Position numbers and translations under genes: made by a program
Notes under the pieces: generated by a model
Database searches by the model: none
What the model saw: only the letters and a program-made list of their open reading frames with translations
Told to the model about the DNA's origin: nothing
Origin: a marine actinobacterium MedAcidi-G3
Lineage (GTDB): Bacteria; Actinomycetota; Acidimicrobiia; Acidimicrobiales; Poriferisodalaceae
Direction: 5' to 3'
DNA: 64,000 nt
NCBI GenBank assembly: GCA_000817105.1
Contig: JUEP01000006.1
Location: 1 to 64,000, forward strand
Shown here: positions 1 through 8,825 of the stretch, in pieces
How the letters are laid out: every line of letters begins with the position of its first letter
How positions within the stretch are numbered: the stretch's first letter is position 1

Positions 1-858
1 GCCCTAGCTCAGGCCGGATATCAAGCTGTTGCCATGTCGATGCGTGGTTATGGGAAAACAAGTGCGCCACAGGCAATAGAGGCCTACGACATCAACCACC
101 TCGTCGGAGATGTCGTTGCTGTCGCTAATCACCTAAATCAAGGACCAGTAGTGGTAGCCGGCCACGATTGGGGTGCACCCGTTGCTTGGTTTGCCGCTCT
201 CATGCGCCCAGATTTATTTCGGGCGGTCATGGGGCTCAGCGTTCCATTTCTGAATCCCATCGGAGCGCTACCCGAAGGTATCGACATCAATGGGTTAATG
301 GCCCAAGCAGCGGGCCCTGATCGAGACTACTACCGGTTGTTCTTCCAGGAGCCTGGTAAAGCAGAGGCTGATTTAGAGGCCGACATCGAGCGATCTATCC
401 GGGGCTTCATTTACTTAATTAGCGGTGATGCTCTGAGTAACGGAGACATCAGTCAACCCTTCGATGGCCATTTCCCTGCAGGAGAATCACTCAGTCAACA
501 GTTGGTGCTCCCAGATGAGTTGCCACATTGGATTAACGAAGAAGATCTTTCTTTTTACGTTGACCAAATATCCAGCTCCGGTTTCCGTGGAGGCTTGAAT
601 TGGTATCGCAATATCAACAGGTTGGCCGCCATTACAGCCCCATATATCGGTGCCACCCTTACTCAACCGTCATTTTATATGGGCGGTTCAACAGACTTGA
701 TTGCAGGGAACACTCCAGAAGCGATCAGCAGCATGCAACAAGCTTTAGGTGATCTACGTCATTGCGAAATCATTGAGGGTGCCGGTCACTGGCTCCAACA
801 AGAATGTTCATCAGAGGTCAGTTCTGCAATGGTGAACTTCTTAGAAGGGCTTGACTGA
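1..858 (+). CDS. alpha/beta hydrolase, epoxide hydrolase-like (5' truncated)
   Basis: The open frame runs from base 1 without a start. The first visible residues (ALAQAGYQAVAMSMRGYG) match the strand before the oxyanion/cap region of soluble epoxide hydrolases, so the N-terminus lies outside the window. The HDWG nucleophile elbow (Asp at visible residue 56, about base 166) is the Asp-type nucleophile of epoxide hydrolases and dehalogenases. The acid is probably Asp in GGSTDL and the catalytic His is in GAGHWLQQE near the C-terminus. The internal ATG at 34 is not the true start. The substrate is unknown; several related hydrolases lie within 12 kb. Confidence 0.85.
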   Translation, partial: ALAQAGYQAVAMSMRGYGKTSAPQAIEAYDINHLVGDVVAVANHLNQGPVVVAGHDWGAPVAWFAALMRPDLFRAVMGLSVPFLNPIGALPEGIDINGLMAQAAGPDRDYYRLFFQEPGKAEADLEADIERSIRGFIYLISGDALSNGDISQPFDGHFPAGESLSQQLVLPDELPHWINEEDLSFYVDQISSSGFRGGLNWYRNINRLAAITAPYIGATLTQPSFYMGGSTDLIAGNTPEAISSMQQALGDLRHCEIIEGAGHWLQQECSSEVSSAMVNFLEGLD

Positions 859-894
859 CTTTCTTCTACAGCAGTTGCCGCTTACGCTGCTGCC

Positions 895-1269
895 ATGAGT
901 GAAAAGCCCCAAGTAGAAGTTCCCGAAGGCGACCCGACCGGCAAACAGCTAGGCATAGTCGACATTATTAATGGGGACGGCGATCAAGCTGAATCCGGCC
1001 ATGTCGCAGAAGTGCATTATGTCGGAGTGTCTTGGAACACCGGTAACGAGTTCGATGCTTCTTGGAACCGTGGCCAAACCTTCAGTTTCAAACTCGGAGG
1101 TGGACAAGTTATTTCAGGTTGGGACCAAGGGGTAGTAGGTATGCGCGTTGGAGGACGTCGCCAACTCACTATTCCCCCAGCTTTGGCTTACGGGACTGCC
1201 GGCGCAGGCGGCGTCATAGGCCCAAACGAGCATCTCATCTTCGTCGTGGACTTAGTTTCTGTTCGTTAA
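895..1269 (+). CDS. FKBP-type peptidyl-prolyl cis-trans isomerase
   Basis: A 124-residue single-domain cytosolic FKBP with no signal peptide. It would catalyse cis-trans isomerisation of Xaa-Pro bonds. The C-terminal half carries the classic FKBP features: GGGQVISGWDQGVVGM, the IPPALAYG segment, and a final hydrophobic strand (HLIFVVDLVSV). The ATG at 895 puts a short acidic leader before the domain. It lies 36 nt after the epoxide hydrolase-like gene and converges with the methyltransferase. Length is normal for a free-standing bacterial FKBP. Confidence 0.93.
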   Translation: MSEKPQVEVPEGDPTGKQLGIVDIINGDGDQAESGHVAEVHYVGVSWNTGNEFDASWNRGQTFSFKLGGGQVISGWDQGVVGMRVGGRRQLTIPPALAYGTAGAGGVIGPNEHLIFVVDLVSVR

Positions 1270-1273
1270 CCCG

Positions 1274-1840
1274 TCAGTTGACGACGCGTCGGCAAACCAT
1301 TCGAACTTCATGCCGGTCATCGAACCAATCTTCAACAAAAGAAAGTGGTTCGAAACCTGGAAGTAAACCAGGAAGCTCCCCTGTTTCGACGAGGAAGCGT
1401 CGACTTGGTTTATCGTGACGTTCCAAATTAGTAACGGTGGCTACTTTTACGAATAGCACTCCGTTGGGAGTCACATAGTTACGCAGTAACGGATACAGCG
1501 AACGATCAAGAAAGTTGCAGCAGATCGCCACATTCCAACGGTCGAAAAGCTGCTTAGACGACTCCAGGTCATGGTGAACCGTCGACAACTGAAGTCCCCT
1601 ACGAACTGCTTCTGCTTTCGCTACACGTATAGCCACCTCAGATATTTCGACCAAAGAAACTTGATACTCGTTGGCCGCTAACCACAGAGCAGTGGCTCCC
1701 GTTCCTCCCGCGAGATCAACTGCCGTAGCCGGGGGTGATGGAAGAAATTCTGATGTGGTTACAAACGAATCAGGTTGTCCAACACTTCGATGTTCACCGT
1801 ATATGGCATCCCATCTGTCTTGAGTTTCCTGGCTGCTCAT
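1274..1840 (-). CDS. class I SAM-dependent methyltransferase
   Basis: A 188-residue Rossmann-type methyltransferase. Motif I is DLAGGTGATALWLA at about residues 42-55, followed by an acidic strand end (VSLVEIS) that should bind the ribose of S-adenosylmethionine. The substrate cannot be told from sequence; the size and compact layout resemble the TPMT/TehB-like groups. It lies 24 nt downstream of the MFS transporter gene on the same strand and is probably co-transcribed with it. Confidence 0.8.
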   Translation of the reverse strand: MSSQETQDRWDAIYGEHRSVGQPDSFVTTSEFLPSPPATAVDLAGGTGATALWLAANEYQVSLVEISEVAIRVAKAEAVRRGLQLSTVHHDLESSKQLFDRWNVAICCNFLDRSLYPLLRNYVTPNGVLFVKVATVTNLERHDKPSRRFLVETGELPGLLPGFEPLSFVEDWFDDRHEVRMVCRRVVN

Positions 1841-1864
1841 TTACTTACTTCGCGACCACAATAA

Positions 1865-3052
1865 TTATTCAGCATGGTTTAAGAATCCTGATCTCCAAAA
1901 ACGCCAGCAAGCAATTGCAGAGACAATCGCCACCAGAGACAATACGGCGACTGAGGACCCAAAGTCCGCAGAGTTTTGGCGGGCAATACCAATAACCCAG
2001 GGACCCGACACTCCCCCAAGTTCTCCAGCTGTAAAGAAAAGCCCGCCGGCAGCGCCCATTCGAGCATCAGGAACCGACCGACTCGACATCAACAACAACA
2101 TCGCCATAGGAACACTGCACACTCTCACTGTCCCTATAACCGCTATTGCCAGGACGTGGAGCGTTTGCGATGAGGCCGACAAAGCCCAGACAGACACTGC
2201 CATCGCTACGAACATCATGATCAAAAATTGGGGGCGCTTATAAGCACTCACGCGTCCAGGAATGATCAGAGATCCGATAACACCAATCGTCACTCCACCT
2301 GCAGTTAGCCACGCAGCACCCCGACTAGACCAAGGTCCTGCACGCAACATTTCGGGCATCCATCCGTTAAGCGCGTGACCAACAAAGAAGATAGCGAAGG
2401 CTAGAACCAAGATTCTTCTCACCGTTGGATCACGCCAAAGTCCTTCACCCTGATCGCCAATCAGATCAGGGTCATTAGGAAGGGGGTTCTGGCTACTCAC
2501 AACAACCCACAACAACCCACTGGTAAGAGATACCGCTGCGAAGATCACCATCACCCAACGCCAATGGCCAGTAGCCACACGTAGGGGATCCGCTATGACT
2601 AAAGCAGTAATTGCGCCAAGCGACGCAGCTGTGCTGTATAACCCAACTGCAAATCCTCGTTCCTCAGCAGTGAACCATTCGGTTACCAACTTGGGCGCTC
2701 CAATAGATATGAATGGGCCTCCAAGCCCAAATACTGCAACAGCGAACCATAAGCCTGTTCCAGATTGGGCCCCAGCACGAAGCAACGCTGAGGCACTTAT
2801 TAAAACAGCTCCTGAAGCTAAGCAAATATGCAGCCCGTAGCGGTCCAACAGTTTTCCAGCGATAGCTGAAACAGCTAAATACACGAACGGCCATGCACCG
2901 AGGGCAGCTCCCATCGCTGCATGAGACATATCAAGGTCTACTCGAATCTGACTGAGGAGCGGAGCTAGTGATCCTGCGACTAAACCAAACGAGGCATAGA
3001 GAGCCCATAAAGATCCGAGAACCCACCACTTGCGGCGCGAGCTATTTGTCAT
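1865..3052 (-). CDS. MFS transporter
   Basis: A 395-residue hydrophobic protein with about 12 predicted membrane segments. The loop after TM2 has the MFS motif-A-like GKLLDRYG, and TM4-5 contain LGGPFISIGAPKLVTEWF, typical of the NNP/CynX/OFA-like side of the superfamily. The substrate is unknown. It is first in a minus-strand pair with the methyltransferase and divergent from the thiolase operon across about 95 nt, which must hold both promoters. Confidence 0.85.
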   Translation of the reverse strand: MTNSSRRKWWVLGSLWALYASFGLVAGSLAPLLSQIRVDLDMSHAAMGAALGAWPFVYLAVSAIAGKLLDRYGLHICLASGAVLISASALLRAGAQSGTGLWFAVAVFGLGGPFISIGAPKLVTEWFTAEERGFAVGLYSTAASLGAITALVIADPLRVATGHWRWVMVIFAAVSLTSGLLWVVVSSQNPLPNDPDLIGDQGEGLWRDPTVRRILVLAFAIFFVGHALNGWMPEMLRAGPWSSRGAAWLTAGGVTIGVIGSLIIPGRVSAYKRPQFLIMMFVAMAVSVWALSASSQTLHVLAIAVIGTVRVCSVPMAMLLLMSSRSVPDARMGAAGGLFFTAGELGGVSGPWVIGIARQNSADFGSSVAVLSLVAIVSAIACWRFWRSGFLNHAE

Positions 3053-3147
3053 AACTAGTTGAGAACCATGATTACGTCGCCGCTCTGATCGTGTCTCGGC
3101 TTATTCCAATCCGGCAATTTATTCATATCCCCGCTAGCTTCCAGTAG

Positions 3148-4314
3148 GTGAGCATAAAAGGCAAAGCGTTCATCGCAGGTGTGTATGAACATCCTGGGAG
3201 ACATTTACCTGACCGAACTCTTCCCCAGATTCACGCAGATGTTGCACTTGGTGCCCTAACTGATGCCGGTCTCTCGACGTCTGATGTTGACGCGTATTAC
3301 TCGGCGGGTGACGCGCCCGGTTTCGGGGTGCTGTCAATGGTCGACTATTTGGGTTTGGACTGCCATTACGTGAACGACACCGAAACCGGCGGCTCCTCGT
3401 ATCTTGTACACGCACAGCATGCCGCCACCGCCATCGCAGCTGGCCATATAGATGTCGCGTTAATCACTTTGGCCGGAAAACCTCGCACCGGTGGCTCCGG
3501 TCCCGGCGGGAGTGGCCGTGTTGGAGACGCTCCGGAGGCTCCGTTTGAAAGCCAATGGGGCATGTCAGTACCAGGCGGTTATGCCTTAGCTGCTCAACGC
3601 CACATGCACGAATTTGGCACGACGTCTGAGCAACTTGCCGAAGTGAAGGTGGCAGCGTCGACTCACGCACAGCACAACTCTCACGCGTTTCTACAAGATG
3701 TGGTGACTGTCGAAGAGGTCATGGAATCACCGATGATTTCGGACCCATTGCACCGTCTGGATTGCTGCGTGATTACCGATGGTGGAGGGGCCATGGTCAT
3801 CGTCAGCGAGTCAGTCGCTAATCGTTTGACCCGACATGCAATCCCTATCCTCGGTACAGGATCTTTCGTGAAGTCTTCGCAGTCCGGCCGAATTGACTTG
3901 ACCCACACTGGGGCTGTGCGCTCGGGTCCCCTCGCATTCGCTGAAGCTGGCGTGACTCCCAATGACATCGATTACGTGTCGATCTATGACAGTTTCACAA
4001 TCACGGTCTTGATCACGTTGGAGGATTTGGGGTTTTGTGAGCGCGGAGCTGGGGGTGAGTTCATAGCCTCGGGAGCGTTACGTGCACCTCACGGCGAACT
4101 TCCCTTCAATACCGATGGTGGCGGTTTGTGTAATAACCATCCGGCCAACAGAGGTGGAATGACCAAGGTGATCGAAGCCGTCCGTCAGCTACGCAGTGAG
4201 GCGCACGCCCAAGTCCAGGTACCCGACTGTGAATTGGCCGTTGCTCATGGAACTGGAGGAAGTCTGGCGACACGGTCAGCAAGTTCAACATTGGTGTTGG
4301 GAAGGTCGCTATGA
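3148..4314 (+). CDS. thiolase-like protein (lipid-transfer / Ltp2-like aldolase family)
   Basis: A 388-residue thiolase-fold protein with a GTG start. Where classical thiolases carry the nucleophilic Cys it reads ETGGSSY (residues 79-85), so Claisen chemistry through an acyl-enzyme is unlikely. A C-terminal NTDGGGLCNNHP segment and a final GTGG loop are retained. The next gene is a DUF35 zinc-ribbon/OB-fold protein overlapping by 4 nt. This is the arrangement of Ltp2-ChsH2 steroid side-chain aldolases and BbsAB-type thiolases (family knowledge). An acyl-CoA retro-aldolase or thiolase partner role is inferred; the substrate is unknown. Confidence 0.82.
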   Translation: MSIKGKAFIAGVYEHPGRHLPDRTLPQIHADVALGALTDAGLSTSDVDAYYSAGDAPGFGVLSMVDYLGLDCHYVNDTETGGSSYLVHAQHAATAIAAGHIDVALITLAGKPRTGGSGPGGSGRVGDAPEAPFESQWGMSVPGGYALAAQRHMHEFGTTSEQLAEVKVAASTHAQHNSHAFLQDVVTVEEVMESPMISDPLHRLDCCVITDGGGAMVIVSESVANRLTRHAIPILGTGSFVKSSQSGRIDLTHTGAVRSGPLAFAEAGVTPNDIDYVSIYDSFTITVLITLEDLGFCERGAGGEFIASGALRAPHGELPFNTDGGGLCNNHPANRGGMTKVIEAVRQLRSEAHAQVQVPDCELAVAHGTGGSLATRSASSTLVLGRSL

Positions 4315-4733
4315 AACTTCCAGCGAAGGCCCCTGAACCGAACTCCGAAAACACGCCGTTCTTTGATGGTGCACGACAGGGTCGCCTTGTATTACCTCGT
4401 TGTGGTGATTGCGGATTTGTTATTTGGTTTCCTCGACAAATATGTCCGGAGTGCAGTTCTCAAGATGTGAGTTGGTTTGAGGCTTCGGGAAAGGGCTCTA
4501 TATACAGCTGCACCGTCACGAGACGCATACCTGGCGGGTGGGGCAAGGTAACTCCTTTTGTTTTGGCCTATGTGGAGTTAGAGGAGGGCCCACGTGTGAT
4601 GACCAACATTGTTGACTGTGACCCTGAACATGTTTCTATTGGTGATCGTGTTGAGGCTGTGTTTGAAGAAGCTACGAACCGAGACGGGGAAAGTGGTCCT
4701 CCTCTGCTCCGTTTCCGTGTGAGGGAAGGTTGA
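4311..4733 (+). CDS. DUF35 zinc-ribbon / OB-fold acyl-CoA-binding protein
   Basis: A 140-residue protein with a rubredoxin-like zinc ribbon (C31, C34, C45, C48) followed by an OB-fold. It starts with an ATGA overlap on the thiolase-like gene and ends overlapping the flavin reductase. DUF35 proteins form obligate complexes with thiolase-fold partners and bind acyl-CoA (for example ChsH2 with Ltp2). Here it is most likely the partner of the product of 3148-4314. Confidence 0.9.
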   Translation: MKLPAKAPEPNSENTPFFDGARQGRLVLPRCGDCGFVIWFPRQICPECSSQDVSWFEASGKGSIYSCTVTRRIPGGWGKVTPFVLAYVELEEGPRVMTNIVDCDPEHVSIGDRVEAVFEEATNRDGESGPPLLRFRVREG

Positions 4734-5353
4734 GCAACGTGGATCGAACTTCTTTTCTAGTCGACGACCTTGATACTGCGGATCGATACAAGCTCACTAC
4801 GGGCCTTATCGTGCCTCGTCCTATCGGTTGGATTGGGACTACGAGCGTTGACGGCGTGCCTAATTTGGCTCCGTATTCATTCTTTAACGCTGTAGCGACT
4901 AATCCTCCGGTGCTTATGTTTTCTACTGGGGTGTTTGGTGGAGTGATTAAGGATTCGTTGCAAAACATTCGAGACACCGGCGAGTTCACAGCAAGTCTTG
5001 TGGATCACGATTTAGCTGTTGCGATGAATGATTCTTCTGCGACGCTAACTCCTGATGTTGATGAGTTCGAAAAGACCGGCCTTACCGCTGTTGAGTTTGG
5101 CCAGGTCAACGCACCCGGAGTTGAGGAAGCCAAGGCCATTATTGAATGTAAGGCCGTTCATGAAGTTCAATTCGGTGACCCCGACGGTTTGCATCACGCG
5201 ATCACCTTTGGTGAGGTACTCGCATTTCACATAGATAGCGATGTCTTAGATGGGACCCGAATAGACCCGGCAGAACTTGACGCCTTAGGTCGTCTGGCTG
5301 GTACCGATTACGCAACGACTCGCGACCGGTTTCGACTTGATCGACCTGACTGA
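4730..5353 (+). CDS. flavin reductase family protein (FMN-binding split barrel)
   Basis: A 207-residue split-barrel protein. N-terminal features (YKLTTGLIVPRPIGWI, then GVPNLAPYSFFNAV) match the FMN-binding flavin reductase-like family that supplies reduced flavin or acts directly on substrates. It starts at TTG 4730, overlapping the DUF35 stop, so the three genes form one translationally coupled operon; GTG 4739 is an alternative start. Whether it feeds the LLM oxidoreductases nearby is not shown. Confidence 0.85.
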   Translation: MSNVDRTSFLVDDLDTADRYKLTTGLIVPRPIGWIGTTSVDGVPNLAPYSFFNAVATNPPVLMFSTGVFGGVIKDSLQNIRDTGEFTASLVDHDLAVAMNDSSATLTPDVDEFEKTGLTAVEFGQVNAPGVEEAKAIIECKAVHEVQFGDPDGLHHAITFGEVLAFHIDSDVLDGTRIDPAELDALGRLAGTDYATTRDRFRLDRPD

Positions 5354-5365
5354 CACCTGCTGCTA

Positions 5366-7822
5366 TCAGTGTGCTGTCCCGTCTGGCTGAAGATAGTCAA
5401 GCTGGATGTGACCATCTTCGACCATCAGTTGGTAGTCAGCATCGCTCATTCCTAAGAGGTCTTTAAATACTGCCTCGTTGTCTCCACCTAGAACCGGGAG
5501 AGCTTCGAATCGCATGTCGGGTCCGGTCCATCGCCATATGTGTGTCGGGTATTCGTGCATTCCTGCGTCTGTGTTGCCATTAAGAGCGAAGAGGCCTCGT
5601 TCTCGAAAGTGTGGTTCATCGAATGTTTCATCTTCGTGCATGACTGGTGCGGCAGGGATACCCGCTCGTTGGCATGTTTCAAATATTTGGTGGGCCGTGT
5701 GTTTGGCTGTCCATGCGCTCAGGTGTTCGTCGATTTCATCGTGGCGTTGTTGTCGCCCTTCAACCGTTGTGAGTTCTTCGTTTGTAGCCCAAGACGGTGA
5801 TTCCAAAATTTCTACTAATGCTTGCCATTGCTGATCATTAGTTACAGATATCACCGCCCATTGATCATCTCCTAGACAGGGGTAGCAACCTTGTGGTGCA
5901 TAGACGCGGTGTCGATTACCAAGGGGTTGATGGACTGTTCCAGTTCGTCCTGCATCGATCAGGAACTCGCCGATGTGGTTCAGCATATTTTCGGCTTGTG
6001 AGATTTCTACTAATTCGCCGATTCCGGTGCTTTCTCGTCGACGCAGGGCCATGAGCGCAGCAAAAGCTCCGGCTGCCCCTGATGCTGCGTCCATATGGTA
6101 GACGGCCTCGTTTTCAGATAGGTCGGCGTCTTGGTAGCCCCGAATCGCGCCCAAACCGCAGAGAGCTTCAAAGTTGACGCCGAATCCAAGGAATGATCTG
6201 TATGGGCCCTCTAGACCAACTGATGGCATTCGAATCATAATTAATTTCGGATTTCGGGCGTGTACTTCATCCCAACCGATTCCTAGTCGATCCATCAAAT
6301 CGACAGAGTTGTTTTCAATAAGCACGTCGCTGATATCGACGAGCTGTAGGAAGGCTTCTTTGCCTCGATCCTGACGCAGATCCAGTGTGATGCTCCGCTT
6401 GTTTCTTGCATGAGCATTAAAGAGAGCAAATCTGTTCCAGGGACGTTCTCCCGGTTCGGCGTCCGGGTAGCCACCACCAATTCCACCCAGATTGGCGATC
6501 ATCTCTTTTGTTGGGCGAGGGAAGTAGCCTCTCGTGGCAGTTGGGAACACCCACGGGTTATCTACTCGGACTACGTCGGCTCCGAGATCTCCAAGTATCT
6601 GAGTGGAGTAAGGCCCAGCCCAGACAACGGTCATATCGAGTACGCGAATCCCGGCTAGCGGGAGTTCGTCGTCAATTTTTGCTGTTGCTTCTTTAATTCT
6701 TGGCTTTTCAGCGGCGAGCTCTGTTTGGTGTTGGCCAATGGTGGGTGCGGGCCGTCCAACGCTCCATCCTTCTGTCAGGCGAATAGGTCCGCCTGGTTGA
6801 ACCGTCACACCTGCTCTTGTTTGTTCGACTTCTTCAAAGAAGCCTCTTTCGGCAAAGTGGGGGTCTGTCAGCAAGTCAATAGGGCGATTAACTGCGGTGA
6901 TGGGCCAGCCACCAGCTTGAGCTTCTTCCATGGCTTCTTGCCTATTACGTCCTAGTGTCCATTCCAACAAGCGTGCATCAGCTATTTCTGGAAGATCTTC
7001 GTTGGCGATCCATGTCGGGTCTTCATAGAGCGACGACATTTCTGGGTCGTTCATTACCCCCAACATTCGCGGTAGCCAGTTCATCAGAGTGGATACCTGG
7101 ACATGGCCATCGAGAGCTGGGCGGCACCCTCCTGGGAAAATAGAGGTGGCATATCCTCCGCTGCGAGGCACATTGTCGCCCCGATAGGAGTGATAGAGAA
7201 GAAAGGTCATGCGTCGATCAATTGAGGTGACTTGGGTGTCAATGTTGCTCATATCCACGTGAATTGAACGGCCGTTACGTCGCTGTGATGCGACCGCTGC
7301 GAGCGCCGCTGTAGCGGTGTGGGTTCCACATTGGTACTGACCTAGGTCGCCCCCCATTTTGACGGGTTCGCGTCCAGCTTCTCCACTAGCCGACATTGGT
7401 CCGCCCATCGCATAATGGACTATCTCCTCTCCTTTACACCAGCTATATCGACCTAGTAGACCGAAAGATGTGACAGTAACGAGCACGAGTCCTGGATGGT
7501 TTTGTTCAATATCTTCGGGGTTGATGAACGCACTGGATTGCAAAACAATGTCTGCTCCACCTATCAGGCGGTCGATTAGTTCGTCCCCAACGCTGCCGAT
7601 GACGGAACGTTTCCCCGTGTTCAGGTGTAAATGCAACGCGCCTGTCTCCGGATTGGGGCCGTCGGATGGGAACGGACCCATTGCCCTAGATCGATCACCA
7701 TCTAGTGGCTCCACTTTGATGACGTCGGCCCCGTAGCCAGCGAGAAGCCTTCCCGCCCATGGGCCCGCTATTCCTTCACATAATTCAACGACACGAAGAC
7801 CGTGGAGTGGTTGCGTTGACAT
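5366..7822 (-). CDS. tandem CaiB/BaiF (family III) CoA-transferase fusion
   Basis: An 818-residue protein made of two complete family III CoA-transferase domains: about 1-380 (starting LHGLRVVELCEGIAGPWAGR) and about 395-810 (starting LAGIRVLDMTVVWAGPYS). Single-domain members are about 400 residues and usually dimerise as interlocked rings; this is an in-frame tandem. The first domain keeps an Asp in the VDMSNID stretch, where the catalytic aspartyl-CoA residue lies in formyl-CoA transferase. The second has Glu at the corresponding place (EISQAEN), so only one half may be catalytic. It overlaps the LLM gene stop/start at 7822. The acyl substrate is unknown. Confidence 0.9.
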   Translation of the reverse strand: MSTQPLHGLRVVELCEGIAGPWAGRLLAGYGADVIKVEPLDGDRSRAMGPFPSDGPNPETGALHLHLNTGKRSVIGSVGDELIDRLIGGADIVLQSSAFINPEDIEQNHPGLVLVTVTSFGLLGRYSWCKGEEIVHYAMGGPMSASGEAGREPVKMGGDLGQYQCGTHTATAALAAVASQRRNGRSIHVDMSNIDTQVTSIDRRMTFLLYHSYRGDNVPRSGGYATSIFPGGCRPALDGHVQVSTLMNWLPRMLGVMNDPEMSSLYEDPTWIANEDLPEIADARLLEWTLGRNRQEAMEEAQAGGWPITAVNRPIDLLTDPHFAERGFFEEVEQTRAGVTVQPGGPIRLTEGWSVGRPAPTIGQHQTELAAEKPRIKEATAKIDDELPLAGIRVLDMTVVWAGPYSTQILGDLGADVVRVDNPWVFPTATRGYFPRPTKEMIANLGGIGGGYPDAEPGERPWNRFALFNAHARNKRSITLDLRQDRGKEAFLQLVDISDVLIENNSVDLMDRLGIGWDEVHARNPKLIMIRMPSVGLEGPYRSFLGFGVNFEALCGLGAIRGYQDADLSENEAVYHMDAASGAAGAFAALMALRRRESTGIGELVEISQAENMLNHIGEFLIDAGRTGTVHQPLGNRHRVYAPQGCYPCLGDDQWAVISVTNDQQWQALVEILESPSWATNEELTTVEGRQQRHDEIDEHLSAWTAKHTAHQIFETCQRAGIPAAPVMHEDETFDEPHFRERGLFALNGNTDAGMHEYPTHIWRWTGPDMRFEALPVLGGDNEAVFKDLLGMSDADYQLMVEDGHIQLDYLQPDGTAH

Positions 7823-8676
7823 CAGCTCATCAGCGTTTCATGTATGTGTTCAATAAACGCTAAGGACTCGTCGACTGAGCGGGCCCCTGAAAGCAGCACG
7901 AGGCGATCAACACCGAGTTCGCCGTATCGTTCAATCATCTCAGAACCAGGTCGCATTCGGGGAGTCACGGTAATTTCGAGTTGTCCCAGCTCGCTAGGGC
8001 GCTCATATTTTTGATTAGCTTCTGATAGGCCTGCCAAATTCGCGCTTGTTGCCTCTGGGTCCAGCATAAATCCGTACCACCCTTGACTATGGGTCACTGA
8101 TCGCCGCCATGCTGGTATGGAATGTCCTCCCATTATTACTGGTGGACCTAAAGGTTGGATAGGTCGGGGAAACGCTTTCACTCCGGCGAATGAAACGTAG
8201 TCGCCTTCATAGGCTGGGTCTTCGTCATTCCAGATTGATCGCATTGCTTCTATGTATTCAGTGGTGCGGCGGCCACGGTCTTCCATAGGAATTCCGATGG
8301 CATCAAATTCGGGTTCTAGGTAGCCAACCCCAACTCCGAAGAGCATCCGGCCGTTGGATAACACATCGACACTGGCAAGTTCTTTGGCGAGCACAAGAGG
8401 ATTACGTTGCGGGAGAATGATGATGCCTGTCGCTAATTTTATTCGAGTCGTTACGGCAGCGACGTAGCCCAATGCGACGGTCGGGTCGAGTAGTTCAGCA
8501 TCGGGCGGTAACGGTGAGGGCGGCATCTGTGGATCGGGCAACACGACATGTTCTGCGGTCCAGACGGACTCGAAACCCGCTTCTTCCGCAGCCATAGCGA
8601 CCGTCGATAATGCCTCAGCATCAACGAGATGGTCGGTGTTGATGGAGAACAGTCCGATATCAATGTCATTTGCCAT
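7822..8676 (-). CDS. LLM class F420-dependent oxidoreductase
   Basis: A 284-residue TIM-barrel luciferase-like monooxygenase-family protein. Typical features are SVWTAEHVV near the start, the IKLATGIIILPQRNPLVLAKELASVD strand-helix region (shown in parts), FGVGVGYLEPEF, and a PPVIMGGHS loop. In actinobacteria this subfamily usually uses coenzyme F420 (family knowledge). It is transcribed first, with the tandem CoA-transferase directly after it, suggesting one acyl-CoA degradation pathway. Confidence 0.88.
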   Translation of the reverse strand: MANDIDIGLFSINTDHLVDAEALSTVAMAAEEAGFESVWTAEHVVLPDPQMPPSPLPPDAELLDPTVALGYVAAVTTRIKLATGIIILPQRNPLVLAKELASVDVLSNGRMLFGVGVGYLEPEFDAIGIPMEDRGRRTTEYIEAMRSIWNDEDPAYEGDYVSFAGVKAFPRPIQPLGPPVIMGGHSIPAWRRSVTHSQGWYGFMLDPEATSANLAGLSEANQKYERPSELGQLEITVTPRMRPGSEMIERYGELGVDRLVLLSGARSVDESLAFIEHIHETLMS

Positions 8677-8825
8677 GTCTGCAAGTTACGCGATTAAGCG
8701 AGGGTCGCGCGATTGTGCCAATCTGACAGGGTCCCTGCGCGTGAAAAAGATTCATTTGCTTTCCCTTCAATTCGTTCAGCCGTGGCTGCCACACAAGCCG
8801 TTGCGACTATTTAACCCTCCAACTT

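Noticed and set aside
2496-2520. CAACAACCCA short direct repeat
   Set aside because: Lies within the MFS coding sequence and is simple low-complexity coding repetition.
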